A DNA stretch of 43,360 nucleotides from UMGS1225 sp034086705 (lineage in GTDB: Bacteria; Bacillota; Clostridia; Oscillospirales; CAG-272), in contig JAXDZV010000074.1 of the NCBI GenBank assembly GCA_034086705.1, positions 1 through 43,360 on the forward strand, given 5' to 3'. Positions 16,767 to 24,406 of this stretch are shown one piece after another (positions within the stretch are counted from its first letter, which is position 1; the number at the start of each line of letters is the position of its first letter). The translations under genes were made by a program, and so were the position numbers. A model generated the notes under the pieces. It saw nothing but the letters and a program-made list of their open reading frames with translations. It made no database searches and was not told the origin of the DNA.

Positions 16767-17699
16767 TCATGAAATTTCTTCCGTATTTTGCGAAACTTCT
16801 GCGGTATCCAGCTGTGCTATGGTTGTGGAATGTATATCAAAGGGATGTTCTAATGTAATTCTGCCGATTTTCCCTTGTCGAAACTCGTCAAGCAAAAGAT
16901 TTGAGCATCGATCTGTATCAATATTACCGCCACGTAGGAGAAGCCCACGGCTTCTGGCAACCTGTTCAAAAAGCACATAGTCTGTACACTGCACAAGTAC
17001 CTCCGACGGAATTTTATACCGGCACGCAAAAGCTTGCGGATAAAGGCGGCGCAAGATTGCGCACAGTGCGACGGCAAGCCTTTCCGTATCTAAAATATCA
17101 TCTTTGATCGAACCGCAAATGGCAAGTTTTTCTGCGGTTTTTTGATCATCAAATTTCGGCCATAGTACACCCGGCATGTCCATCAAATCCAAACCGATGC
17201 TGGTTGTAACCCATTGCTTTGTCAGCGTAACACCGGGTCTATTCTCTACTTTAGCTTTTTTTTGTGCCGCGATACGGTTGATCAGGCAAGATTTTCCAAC
17301 ATTTGGGATTCCTACTACCATTGCTTTTAAGGTACGTCCATGCATTCCCTTGTCGCGATAGCGCGCAAGCTTATCGACGAGAATATGGTCAATTTCCGGT
17401 TTGATTTGACCGATTCCTTCCGAAGTTAAAGAATCTATAAAAAGGCATCGATCCCCATTTTTTTCCAACTCTTTTTTCCATTGGATAGATGCTTTGGGGT
17501 CAGCAAGCTTGCTTTTTGAAAAAATATGTAGCACCGGTTTTTCACCGACAATGCTATGCAGTTCGGGATTCGCGGAACTTTGAGGGATTCTGGCATCTCG
17601 CAGTTCAATAACAATGTCAACATATTTTAGGTTTTCCGCAATCATACGGCGCGTTTTTGCCATATGACCGGGAAACCATTGAATCAATGGAGATGGCAT
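16767..17699 (-). CDS. rbgA: Ribosome biogenesis GTPase RbgA (YlqF), with altered G4 motif
   Basis: A 310-residue circularly permuted GTPase that acts late in 50S subunit assembly. The N-terminus IQWFPGHMAKTRR has the catalytic-type His. The permuted order is G4-G1-G3: G1 is GIPNVGKSCL and G3 is DLMDMPGVLWPKF. The G4 site, NKAD in Bacillus, reads SKSK (in IFSKSKLADPK), so the residues that recognise guanine are changed. The C-terminal RNA-binding domain is present and the length is slightly above the Bacillus protein. AAGGAG precedes the ATG. It sits between lepB and rnhB. Confidence 0.93.
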   Translation of the reverse strand: MPSPLIQWFPGHMAKTRRMIAENLKYVDIVIELRDARIPQSSANPELHSIVGEKPVLHIFSKSKLADPKASIQWKKELEKNGDRCLFIDSLTSEGIGQIKPEIDHILVDKLARYRDKGMHGRTLKAMVVGIPNVGKSCLINRIAAQKKAKVENRPGVTLTKQWVTTSIGLDLMDMPGVLWPKFDDQKTAEKLAICGSIKDDILDTERLAVALCAILRRLYPQAFACRYKIPSEVLVQCTDYVLFEQVARSRGLLLRGGNIDTDRCSNLLLDEFRQGKIGRITLEHPFDIHSTTIAQLDTAEVSQNTEEIS

Positions 17700-17726
17700 A
17701 GTATGCTCCTTACTAGGTTTTAAGTT

Positions 17727-18344
17727 TCATGTTGGTTTGCCAGAAAGTATACGCAAAAAAACTTTTCCTAATATTGCGCGTGTGTCAACACATCCAACGG
17801 CTGAATATCTGCTGTCCAACGATTCGTTTCTGTTATCCCCAAGCACGAACACGCAGCCTTGCGGGACAGTCAGCGGAAAGGTGACATTGCCACGCGACAT
17901 TGGAACGCCTTCTGATTTTTTGATATATTCTTCCGAAAGCCTCTCTCCGTTGACATATACTTCCCATGCATCAAAATCAATGTCAACGATATCTCCTTCA
18001 GTAGCAATGATCCGTTTGACAACAGGATGGTTTTGCTTTGCAGTCGAAATCTGAAAGACAATCACATCACCAACTTGTGGGGTGTAAGCAAGGCTTTGGA
18101 TGAGCAAAGTGTCGCCGTTTGACAGTGTGCTCTCCATGGAGATACCGTCTACAACTGCTACCCGCAATAAAAATGAAAAAACTAAAAGAGCAATCGCTAT
18201 CACCCATACAAACAGCTCAACCCATTCTAATAAGCCCTTTGCCGAGCGGCGACAGTAGGCTTTGGGATTATTTGGGGGAGGATATAATCCGCTTTCCAAC
18301 AAGTGTAGCGGAAGCTGGGTGTTTTCTGTGTGTTTGTCTTTCAA
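17727..18344 (-). CDS. lepB: Signal peptidase I (second copy in operon)
   Basis: A 205-residue membrane serine protease that removes signal peptides. One N-terminal membrane segment (about 41-62). The nucleophile is S69 in VDGISMESTL, the general base is K110 in PVVKRIIATEGD, and the C-terminal block is VFVLGDNRNESLDSR. It starts with TTG, preceded by GGAGG five bases upstream. The N-terminal cytoplasmic tail is rich in proline and charged residues. It follows the other signal peptidase gene by 20 bases and is a clear paralogue. Confidence 0.93.
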   Translation of the reverse strand: MKDKHTENTQLPLHLLESGLYPPPNNPKAYCRRSAKGLLEWVELFVWVIAIALLVFSFLLRVAVVDGISMESTLSNGDTLLIQSLAYTPQVGDVIVFQISTAKQNHPVVKRIIATEGDIVDIDFDAWEVYVNGERLSEEYIKKSEGVPMSRGNVTFPLTVPQGCVFVLGDNRNESLDSRYSAVGCVDTRAILGKVFLRILSGKPT

Positions 18345-18364
18345 AGCAACCTCCGTCCCATCGT

Positions 18365-18973
18365 TTAGTGTTCAACTGAGCCGAACAGCGAAAACGGATA
18401 AACACAGAAAAGAACTTTTCCGAGCAAATAACGTTCATCCAATGGGCCAAATCGAATGTCACGGCTGTCTGTGGAATGGTTGCGATTGTCCCCCATGACG
18501 AAAACTCTACCTTCTTCCACAGTGTAGGGAAAAGAGAGATAAGAACCGTCCATCGGAATGGATGGATCCGACGGACGATTTACATATGGCTCGTCCAGCG
18601 CAACGCCGTCAACTGTTACAGTCCAGGTGTCAAAATCTATGTCTACCACTTGTCCTTCCGTCGCAATCACACGCTTAATGATCAGGTTGGAATACTCGGA
18701 AGTCATTGGCTGAATCACAATGATGTCTCCTGTTTTTGGTTTATAAAAAAGATTCGTAATGACAAGAACCTGTCCATCTTGCAGTGTTTGTTCCATAGAA
18801 CCGCCAACAACAACAGTCAAACGAAATACAAATGAAAGCAAAAGAATTACAACAGCAACGGCAATTGCAAACATCTCCACATAGTCAAACACACTGCGTA
18901 CGCGACGATTGATTTCTTGGCTCGGTTGCGGCGCAGCAGATGCCGTCGTTTGATTTGGATATTGTTCAGACAT
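18365..18973 (-). CDS. lepB: Signal peptidase I (first copy in operon)
   Basis: A 202-residue paralogue of the neighbouring enzyme. One membrane segment (about 32-53), nucleophile S59 in VVGGSMEQTL, general base K100 in LIIKRVIATEGQ, and the VFVMGDNRNHSTDSRD block. Both copies keep all catalytic residues, so both should be active. They differ in the substrate-facing segments, which may mean different client sets. The Ser-to-Lys spacing is the same (41) in both. AAAGGAAG lies upstream of the ATG. Confidence 0.93.
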   Translation of the reverse strand: MSEQYPNQTTASAAPQPSQEINRRVRSVFDYVEMFAIAVAVVILLLSFVFRLTVVVGGSMEQTLQDGQVLVITNLFYKPKTGDIIVIQPMTSEYSNLIIKRVIATEGQVVDIDFDTWTVTVDGVALDEPYVNRPSDPSIPMDGSYLSFPYTVEEGRVFVMGDNRNHSTDSRDIRFGPLDERYLLGKVLFCVYPFSLFGSVEH

Positions 18974-19015
18974 GCAATCAACGCTTCCTTTCAGTTTGGG
19001 AGTATAAAATAAATA

Positions 19016-20242
19016 TTACTGTAGCTCCGGATCTTTACCGATTAAATAAGCAAGAAGCTTGTCTCCCTGCGGTACATAGAAGGGAAGCCGTGCACAGGAA
19101 GCTTCGGAAAAGACAGGCACGCCTGTATGCGTCAGCTCACTATCATAGATGAAAAATGGAACTGCCTCATGGGTGTGTGTGCGTTTGCACAAAGGCGTCG
19201 GATGATCCGGCAAAACCATAATTCGGAACGGTTCGTTACTATTTTGTAGATAGGAGAGGCAAGGGGAGAGAATTTTTGTATCAATCAATTCAATGGATTT
19301 AACTTTGTTTTCGATTTCTCCGCGGTGTCCGCATTCATCGGGGGCTTCCACATGCACATATACAAACTCATAACCGTCATCAAATGCCTGCATAGCTGCC
19401 TGTGCTTTTCCGTCAAAGTTTGTGTGAATGTTGCCGGTAGCACCGGGAACATCAATGGAATCCATGCCAGCACACAAACCGATGCCTTTGATGAGATCTA
19501 CAGCACTGATTACGCAGGCACGCAATCCCCATTTTTTGCGAAAAGACGGTAAAGACGGCTTTGCGCCTGGACTCCATAGCCAGATGGAGTTTGCAGGACG
19601 AAGTCCGCGAGATCGACGAGCTTGATTGACCGGATGATTCTCTAAAATTTCATAGCTTTGTTCCATCAAAGAGAGATATTTCTCGCCTTGTGCTCCCTGC
19701 GGTAAATAAGCGCCGATTTGCTGGCCGATAATATCATGCGGACGAGCAAACGGATAAGACTCATATAAGCCGCGCCAAAGCAAACAGTGCCTGTAGGATA
19801 TACCTGTGAAAAAGCGTTTATCTGCATCTCCTAAAGAAGCATCGACGGCCTGTATTAACTGTGCTGCTTCTTCTGTGGAGATTTCATCTGCACTGTGGTC
19901 AAGCATATGCCTTTGTGCGTATGTGTTCTCTTCCTCGCTCAAAGTAACAACATTGCAACGAATAGCCATATCATCATCTGCCATGGAAAGCCCCATACTA
20001 ACGGCCTCAAGAGGGGAACGCCCTTTAGAATACACAGTAGGATCGTAAGAAAGAATAGCAAGATTTGCAGTATCACTTTCCGGTACCATCTCTGCCGGAA
20101 CATTCATCGCGCTTCCGCAAAGAGATTGCTTTGCAAGGCTGTTCATAACCGGTTTGTTAGCAGCCTCCATAGGGGTTTTACCGCCAAGAGAGGGGCAGGC
20201 ATAATCTGCCATTCCATCAGGAATAAGAACAAGATATCGCAT
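19016..20242 (-). CDS. apgM: Cofactor-independent phosphoglycerate mutase, archaeal type
   Basis: A 408-residue member of the alkaline phosphatase superfamily that interconverts 3- and 2-phosphoglycerate without 2,3-bisphosphoglycerate. The N-terminus YLVLIPDGMADYACPSLGGK carries a metal-binding Asp, PESDTANLAILSYDP holds the nucleophilic Ser region, and the C-terminal metal site is in MVLPDHPTPLCKRTH. The length fits the ApgM family (about 400), not the 510-residue GpmI. TGGAGA precedes the ATG. It is the first gene of a seven-gene minus-strand run, with a long leader. Confidence 0.92.
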   Translation of the reverse strand: MRYLVLIPDGMADYACPSLGGKTPMEAANKPVMNSLAKQSLCGSAMNVPAEMVPESDTANLAILSYDPTVYSKGRSPLEAVSMGLSMADDDMAIRCNVVTLSEEENTYAQRHMLDHSADEISTEEAAQLIQAVDASLGDADKRFFTGISYRHCLLWRGLYESYPFARPHDIIGQQIGAYLPQGAQGEKYLSLMEQSYEILENHPVNQARRSRGLRPANSIWLWSPGAKPSLPSFRKKWGLRACVISAVDLIKGIGLCAGMDSIDVPGATGNIHTNFDGKAQAAMQAFDDGYEFVYVHVEAPDECGHRGEIENKVKSIELIDTKILSPCLSYLQNSNEPFRIMVLPDHPTPLCKRTHTHEAVPFFIYDSELTHTGVPVFSEASCARLPFYVPQGDKLLAYLIGKDPELQ

Positions 20243-20282
20243 ACTGAAATCTCCATTTCTTTGGACTATACTATTGTTACAT

Positions 20283-20314
20283 GGCAGGCAAGCAGTTAAA
20301 AATTTCTGCCTGCC
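20283..20314 (-). promoter_or_regulatory. Strong hairpin in the apgM operon leader
   Basis: GGCAGGCA and TGCCTGCC form a perfect 8-bp stem in the roughly 145-base leader between the promoter and apgM. On the minus strand it is followed by ATGTAACAATAG, not a T-run, so it is not an ordinary terminator. It could affect transcript stability or bind a protein. Confidence 0.4.
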
Positions 20315-20394
20315 GTCACCAGAAACGATATTGCGTTTAGTTTAGCATGTAACATATACAGAATGTCGAGCAAATTCTATATGAAATATAGTTT

Positions 20395-20423
20395 ATTATA
20401 GCACACCCAAAGAAACATGTCTA
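20395..20423 (-). promoter_or_regulatory. Promoter of the apgM-lepB-lepB-rbgA-rnhB-yraN-thrC operon
   Basis: On the minus strand TAGACA (20423-20418), 17 bases and TATAAT (20400-20395). The -10 is perfect and the -35 has one mismatch to the consensus. Confidence 0.7.
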
Positions 20424-20460
20424 TAAAAAAAGTTGAATTTTCAACAGCAAAACACTATTT

Positions 20461-21546
20461 TTACAAATTGTTTATGATGTCTGATGATTTGCTTGTAAAA
20501 ACGGCGGGGAGAAAAGTTTTCTTTATAAAAGTATCGCAAAATGCATTCAGTGCGTCAAAATGGATATACGGATGATAAAGGGCTTCTACCCTGTCATGGA
20601 CAGTGCCGGCGCATAAAAAGGATGCTGTAGCCAAATCAAGCAGATTTTTTTCTTCTTTTAGCAAAGGCACGAGAGCATTGCGCAAACTTTTTTTGCTCAT
20701 ATTCGGCAGTAAAAAACGTGAGACATCACAACTATGATTTTCACCGTTTTTAGGACAGGCAGCATAGCATGCATTGCCGCAAAGCAAAGCAGAAAAACAC
20801 TGCCGGAAGGGCACTGCGTGCACCTTGGCGTGAAAAATGTGCCGGCGATTGAGCTCATTAGAAAGGTGTTCCATAAAAAGCATTTCTAAGCCAAGATGGC
20901 TTTCAACCGTAAAATGCTGTGGTGCTTGCGGCAACGGAAGCGAGTGCATGCCAAAGCAGCTAATCGCATCAAAAAAGAATGCATCTTGTTTTCCGCAAAT
21001 AGGAGGCGCTTTATCTAAAAGCGTACAAATGCATTTTTGTGCTTTTTGCGTGTCAAAGGCTGCACGAAGTATGTTCATTCGTACAGCATATAACGGTGCG
21101 CAGGCATTTAAGAAATGATATGCAGTTGTAAAAGCAGCCGATTTTTCCTCCAATAAGCCAACAAGCTTTTCTTTTTCTTTTTCCAGAGCATCGCAATCAA
21201 TAAAATTAAAAAAGTTGATAACTCTCTCAACTGTGCCGGGATATGTCGGGTCTGTTGTATGAGGGGCTGTTCCATCCAGCATGGCCACGCCCGCTTGCGG
21301 GACAATAATGCCATCCAGAGAAGAGGGATCCGCAGAACAATAAATCCGCTGTACATAAACACCTTTGCTTTCGCAGGCGCATGCACAGCGGTTAAAAAAA
21401 GTTGATTTGCCGCTGCCAGGTGTGCCTTTAACAATCCATATTTTGTGTAGCTGTTTACTGCTGAAAACAGACGCAAAGAGAGAAACAAACCCGTCAGTGG
21501 TATTTGCTGCTGCAAAAAAAGCGGCAGGATAAACACATGGATTCAT
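20461..21546 (-). CDS. P-loop ATPase of unknown function (PRK06851-like)
   Basis: A 361-residue protein with a clear Walker A, GTPGSGKST (41-49), early in the chain. It is followed by a segment typical of a clostridial/bacillar ATPase family: YCSADPSSLDGIIVPQAGVAMLDGTAPHTTDPTYPG. The rest is rich in Cys and Leu and has no domain I can name. The role is unknown. It is the second gene after a YfcE-like phosphoesterase. No Shine-Dalgarno lies at normal distance from the ATG. AAGGAG sits 40 bases upstream, separated from the start by a hairpin that would bring it to eight bases. An in-frame TAG just upstream excludes a longer start. Confidence 0.75.
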   Translation of the reverse strand: MNPCVYPAAFFAAANTTDGFVSLFASVFSSKQLHKIWIVKGTPGSGKSTFFNRCACACESKGVYVQRIYCSADPSSLDGIIVPQAGVAMLDGTAPHTTDPTYPGTVERVINFFNFIDCDALEKEKEKLVGLLEEKSAAFTTAYHFLNACAPLYAVRMNILRAAFDTQKAQKCICTLLDKAPPICGKQDAFFFDAISCFGMHSLPLPQAPQHFTVESHLGLEMLFMEHLSNELNRRHIFHAKVHAVPFRQCFSALLCGNACYAACPKNGENHSCDVSRFLLPNMSKKSLRNALVPLLKEEKNLLDLATASFLCAGTVHDRVEALYHPYIHFDALNAFCDTFIKKTFLPAVFTSKSSDIINNL

Positions 21547-21554
21547 ATGCTAAT

Positions 21555-21585
21555 ACGGCAACAGTAATATGGGAGTGGTTGCCGT
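21555..21585 (-). promoter_or_regulatory. Hairpin between Shine-Dalgarno and start codon of the ATPase gene
   Basis: ACGGCAAC and GTTGCCGT form a perfect 8-bp stem with a 15-base loop. On the minus strand AAGGAG (21591-21586) abuts its 5' side. The ATG (21546) lies eight bases past its 3' side. Folding would therefore place the ribosome site at the ideal distance. Confidence 0.6.
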
Positions 21586-21631
21586 CTCCTTATACTGAAA
21601 GAATATGCTCCATGTGCGAAAAAGGTGCGTA

Positions 21632-22153
21632 TTAAGGGGTCCAATCATACAAATCAAAAAAAACATGTGAATCGCTCAATGTTAATACTCCAAAACTCGG
21701 ATTAAATCTGTCGCCAATACTACCTGGATTTCCGACTATTAGCTGTCTTTGCTCGGAAAAGGAGAATCGTTTAGAGCATGGCTGATGTGTATGCCCGTAG
21801 AGTACAATATCTGCACGCAGTGCAGAAGCGTGTTCCAGCAAGGATGATTCACCATGCTTTACGGAGTAAAGGTGGCCATGTGTGAGTAAAATATGTTTTT
21901 GACAAAAGGTTAAAGATTGTTCCTCCTGCGCACCTGTAAGTTTACAGACATATGAACTATCGCAATTGCCATGGATCAGAAAATAAGAAAAGGACGGATA
22001 TTCCGTATATACGGCAAGCATATCAGAAAGCCCGTCTCCTAAGAAAAATATACCGTCAGCAAAACCTTCATTGCGTTTCAGCAAGGAAGCTATACGCTCT
22101 TTGGCACCATGAGAATCTGAGCAAACGAGAAAGCGCATTGCATGATTTGTCAA
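21632..22153 (-). CDS. YfcE/MJ0936-family metallophosphoesterase
   Basis: A 173-residue phosphodiesterase-type protein. Metal-binding blocks are CSDSHGAK, FLGDGLSD, IHGNCDSS, LTHGHLYS and YGHTHQPC, followed by VGNPGSIGD, the signature of the YfcE family. The start is taken as TTG at 22153 because GAGGTG is eight bases upstream. An ATG 15 bases downstream gives the family-typical start MRFLVCSDSHG but sits too far from that site. It lies just upstream of the P-loop ATPase gene, and the two are probably co-transcribed. Confidence 0.85.
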   Translation of the reverse strand: MTNHAMRFLVCSDSHGAKERIASLLKRNEGFADGIFFLGDGLSDMLAVYTEYPSFSYFLIHGNCDSSYVCKLTGAQEEQSLTFCQKHILLTHGHLYSVKHGESSLLEHASALRADIVLYGHTHQPCSKRFSFSEQRQLIVGNPGSIGDRFNPSFGVLTLSDSHVFFDLYDWTP

Positions 22154-22228
22154 CTTTTTAGCACCTCACAGCATATGATAGAAAGAAACAAGTGCCGTAT
22201 TGCAGCACTGAAATCTTCGGAAAGGATT

Positions 22229-22247
22229 GCCTCGTGAAAGACGAGGC
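22229..22247 (+). promoter_or_regulatory. Hairpin in the leader of the three-gene small-protein cassette
   Basis: GCCTCGT and ACGAGGC form a perfect 7-bp stem with a GAAAG loop, ending one base before the GGGGAG ribosome site of the next gene. No T-run follows. Confidence 0.35.
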
Positions 22248-22260
22248 TCGGGGAGATTAC

Positions 22261-22512
22261 ATGGAAATCAATCAAAAAGATCTAGAGCATTTGCGGGGTA
22301 TGAACGACGCGGCGTTGTCTGTCGCTGCAGAATCGGTTGCACAGGCTTTAGGCCTTGGTGAAACACAAACGCGTCGTTTGGTACAAAATCCAGAAAAAGT
22401 ACGCAACCTCTTAGGCGAGATTACGGCACAAGATCTTACAAAAATGTTGCAGCAGTTGCCATCGGAACAGCTTGAGGCTCTCGTTCAAGCATTGCGGAAC
22501 ACACAGCAATGA
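22261..22512 (+). CDS. Small helical protein of unknown function (cassette gene A)
   Basis: An 83-residue acidic, helix-favouring protein without membrane segment or cysteines. It contains two amphipathic stretches, MNDAALSVAAESVAQALGL and LTKMLQQLPSEQLEALVQAL. I do not recognise the family. GGGGAG lies five bases before the ATG at 22261. The longer frame from 22192 has no ribosome site. The stop overlaps the next start (ATGA), so the two are translationally coupled. Confidence 0.75.
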   Translation: MEINQKDLEHLRGMNDAALSVAAESVAQALGLGETQTRRLVQNPEKVRNLLGEITAQDLTKMLQQLPSEQLEALVQALRNTQQ

Positions 22513-22841
22513 GTGCAGAAAACGCCGAACTGACTGAACAACTGCAGGCTGTTTTATCAAACCCCAATGCGCTTGCTAAGCTTGCAGAAGTAGCAAAAAA
22601 TCTGGCACAACCTACTATAGCGCCTGTGTCACAGAATACAGAAAAAGTACCGACATCGCCGGTACCTGTTGGCGCAAACGTGCGGCACGGCCTATCTGAA
22701 AAGGCAAATCACAATCCCAGCATTGCATTGTTGCAGGCGCTACGCCCGTATCTTTCACCACATCGACGAGAACTGCTGGACCGTATGATCAAAATGTCGG
22801 GTTTTATGGAACTCGCGACACAGCTCAAGCGACTGCGATGA
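22509..22841 (+). CDS. Small protein of unknown function (cassette gene B)
   Basis: A 110-residue protein in three parts: a helical N-terminus (about 1-33), a low-complexity Pro/Thr/Val linker (about 34-65), and a basic helical C-terminus with ALLQALRPYLSPHRRELLDR followed by a hydrophobic-basic helix ending KRLR. The layout (acidic N-terminus, linker, basic C-terminal helix) suggests a protein-protein or protein-nucleic acid adaptor, but this is only a reading of composition. It overlaps gene A by four bases. Confidence 0.72.
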   Translation: MSAENAELTEQLQAVLSNPNALAKLAEVAKNLAQPTIAPVSQNTEKVPTSPVPVGANVRHGLSEKANHNPSIALLQALRPYLSPHRRELLDRMIKMSGFMELATQLKRLR

Positions 22842-22880
22842 GGCAGAAACTGTCATCAGGAGAGATTGGAGGGGATCTGC

Positions 22881-23258
22881 ATGTATGCACGAGGATATGC
22901 ACAAGAGGAGGGAACATCTATGCAACCAGACGGAACGCATGTGCCGCCCGATTACGCCGGAGAAGCTCTGCGCCGCGAACAAGTTTCTACCACGCAGAGC
23001 TCATGTGAGGAATCATGCGAAAAAGAGCCGAAGGAACCACACGTAGAAACTCTCGGCCGTTCTTGTACAAAGGAAGGGGATGGCAGCATTTTTCGCGGAT
23101 TATTTGACGGTGGTTCCAATAATATCATTATGCTGCTTTTAATGTTGCAAATGATGCAGCGGCCGCAAGGACCGCAGAAGCCGCATTTGGGCGGCAACTG
23201 CCAAGACAATGATACACTGCTACTGTTGCTGCTTGTTTTACTGCTTGGGGGCGGATGA
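22881..23258 (+). CDS. Small protein with Leu-rich C-terminus (cassette gene C)
   Basis: A 125-residue protein. The N-terminal half is polar, with scattered cysteines (SSCEESCEKEP, SCTKEGDG). The second half has two short very hydrophobic stretches, NNIIMLLLMLQMM (80-92) and DTLLLLLLVLLLGGG at the very C-terminus (111-125). These could be short membrane-active or coat-like segments. GGAGGGG lies six bases before the ATG at 22881. Its last 21 bases overlap the end of the convergent TagO/WecA-like gene. I cannot name the family. The context (small, adhesive-looking, in a spore former) would fit a spore or envelope protein, but this is speculative. Confidence 0.65.
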   Translation: MYARGYAQEEGTSMQPDGTHVPPDYAGEALRREQVSTTQSSCEESCEKEPKEPHVETLGRSCTKEGDGSIFRGLFDGGSNNIIMLLLMLQMMQRPQGPQKPHLGGNCQDNDTLLLLLLVLLLGGG

Positions 23259-24392
23259 AGAAGCAGTATCCGTATTTTCTCCCACTTGCGCAGTATCATT
23301 GCCGGATGCATCCGATACGGCTGTTTGCTGCGATGGTATATGATGCATTTTATCTGCGGTTGCTCTGGCGTGTCGTCTAAAATGCCGAAGGTTCAGCAAG
23401 CCTGTTAAAACAGCTGCGGCGAGCACGAAGAGAAACATCAAAAATTTGTTCTCACTTAGCAAAATTCCAAGAAGCCCGAGAATAGAGCAAATGGCATATA
23501 AAATCAATACACTCTGCCGCTGATTAAAACCGGAATCTATTAGCCGATGGTGTAGGTGCCGCCGGTCTGCCTCAAATGGGCTATGGCCCGATGCGATGCG
23601 CCGCAAAAACGCAAAGGATGTATCGAAGATCGGCAGGCCGAAAATTATAATCGGAATGAGGAAAGACAAGAATGCAGAGGTTTTAAACGCCCCCATGATC
23701 GAAAGTACCGAGAGCGTATACCCCAAAAACATAGCACCTGTATCGCCCATAAAAATTTTTGCGGGATTTGAATTGTATGGAAGAAATCCCAAACAGGCGC
23801 CGCATAATGCAGCGGTGAGTAATGCTGCACGCGCATCTGCGTGTAAAATAGCAACAACGAGAAGCGAAACAGAACTGATAGCAGAAACACCGCAAGCTAA
23901 ACCATCCAATCCGTCTATCAGGTTGACGGCATTGGTCAGGGCAACGATCCACAAAATTGTCAAAGGATAACTACCCCAGCCAAATGAAAGCTCTAAGCCA
24001 CCGACATTGATATAATCAATCACCAGGTTCTGGCTGACAGCAATACCAGCCGCAATTAACTGGCCGGCAAGCTTTATCCAGGGATTCAGGGAGACCATAT
24101 CGTCGATGATTCCGATTGCGATGATAAAAAGCCCGCCAAACCAAATTGTAATTGCTTGCGCATCCAGGCCGAAGAAAAGCGAATAAAAAATTGCGCCGGA
24201 GACGGTGAAGCCAAAAAAGATCGCTAATCCTCCAATTAAAGGAATCGGTTTTTTATGCATTCGCCGAGCATCTTTTGGAACATCTATGGCACCGATTTTA
24301 ACAGCGAGAGCACGTACGGGCGGTGTTGCACACAGTGCTCCCAAAAAGGCAACAAGCAGGGCGCAAAGCACACGAAGATATATATTATCCAT
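23238..24392 (-). CDS. Undecaprenyl-phosphate sugar-1-phosphate transferase (TagO/WecA/MraY-like)
   Basis: A 384-residue polytopic membrane enzyme (about ten or eleven hydrophobic segments) that loads a sugar phosphate, usually GlcNAc-1-P, on undecaprenyl phosphate to start teichoic acid or other wall polymer synthesis. Motifs: RRMHKKPIPLIGGLAI, GIIDDMVSLNP (Asp pair), NAVNLIDGLDGLA, FMGDTGAMFLGY and EADRRHLHHRL. The ATG at 24392 has AAAGGTG nine bases upstream and is preferred over the GTG at 24404. The final 35 or so residues are a polar tail. It follows trpS by 14 bases and overlaps a convergent gene at its 3' end. Confidence 0.9.
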   Translation of the reverse strand: MDNIYLRVLCALLVAFLGALCATPPVRALAVKIGAIDVPKDARRMHKKPIPLIGGLAIFFGFTVSGAIFYSLFFGLDAQAITIWFGGLFIIAIGIIDDMVSLNPWIKLAGQLIAAGIAVSQNLVIDYINVGGLELSFGWGSYPLTILWIVALTNAVNLIDGLDGLACGVSAISSVSLLVVAILHADARAALLTAALCGACLGFLPYNSNPAKIFMGDTGAMFLGYTLSVLSIMGAFKTSAFLSFLIPIIIFGLPIFDTSFAFLRRIASGHSPFEADRRHLHHRLIDSGFNQRQSVLILYAICSILGLLGILLSENKFLMFLFVLAAAVLTGLLNLRHFRRHARATADKMHHIPSQQTAVSDASGNDTAQVGENTDTASSSAPKQ

Positions 24393-24406
24393 AGCAATAT
24401 TCACCT

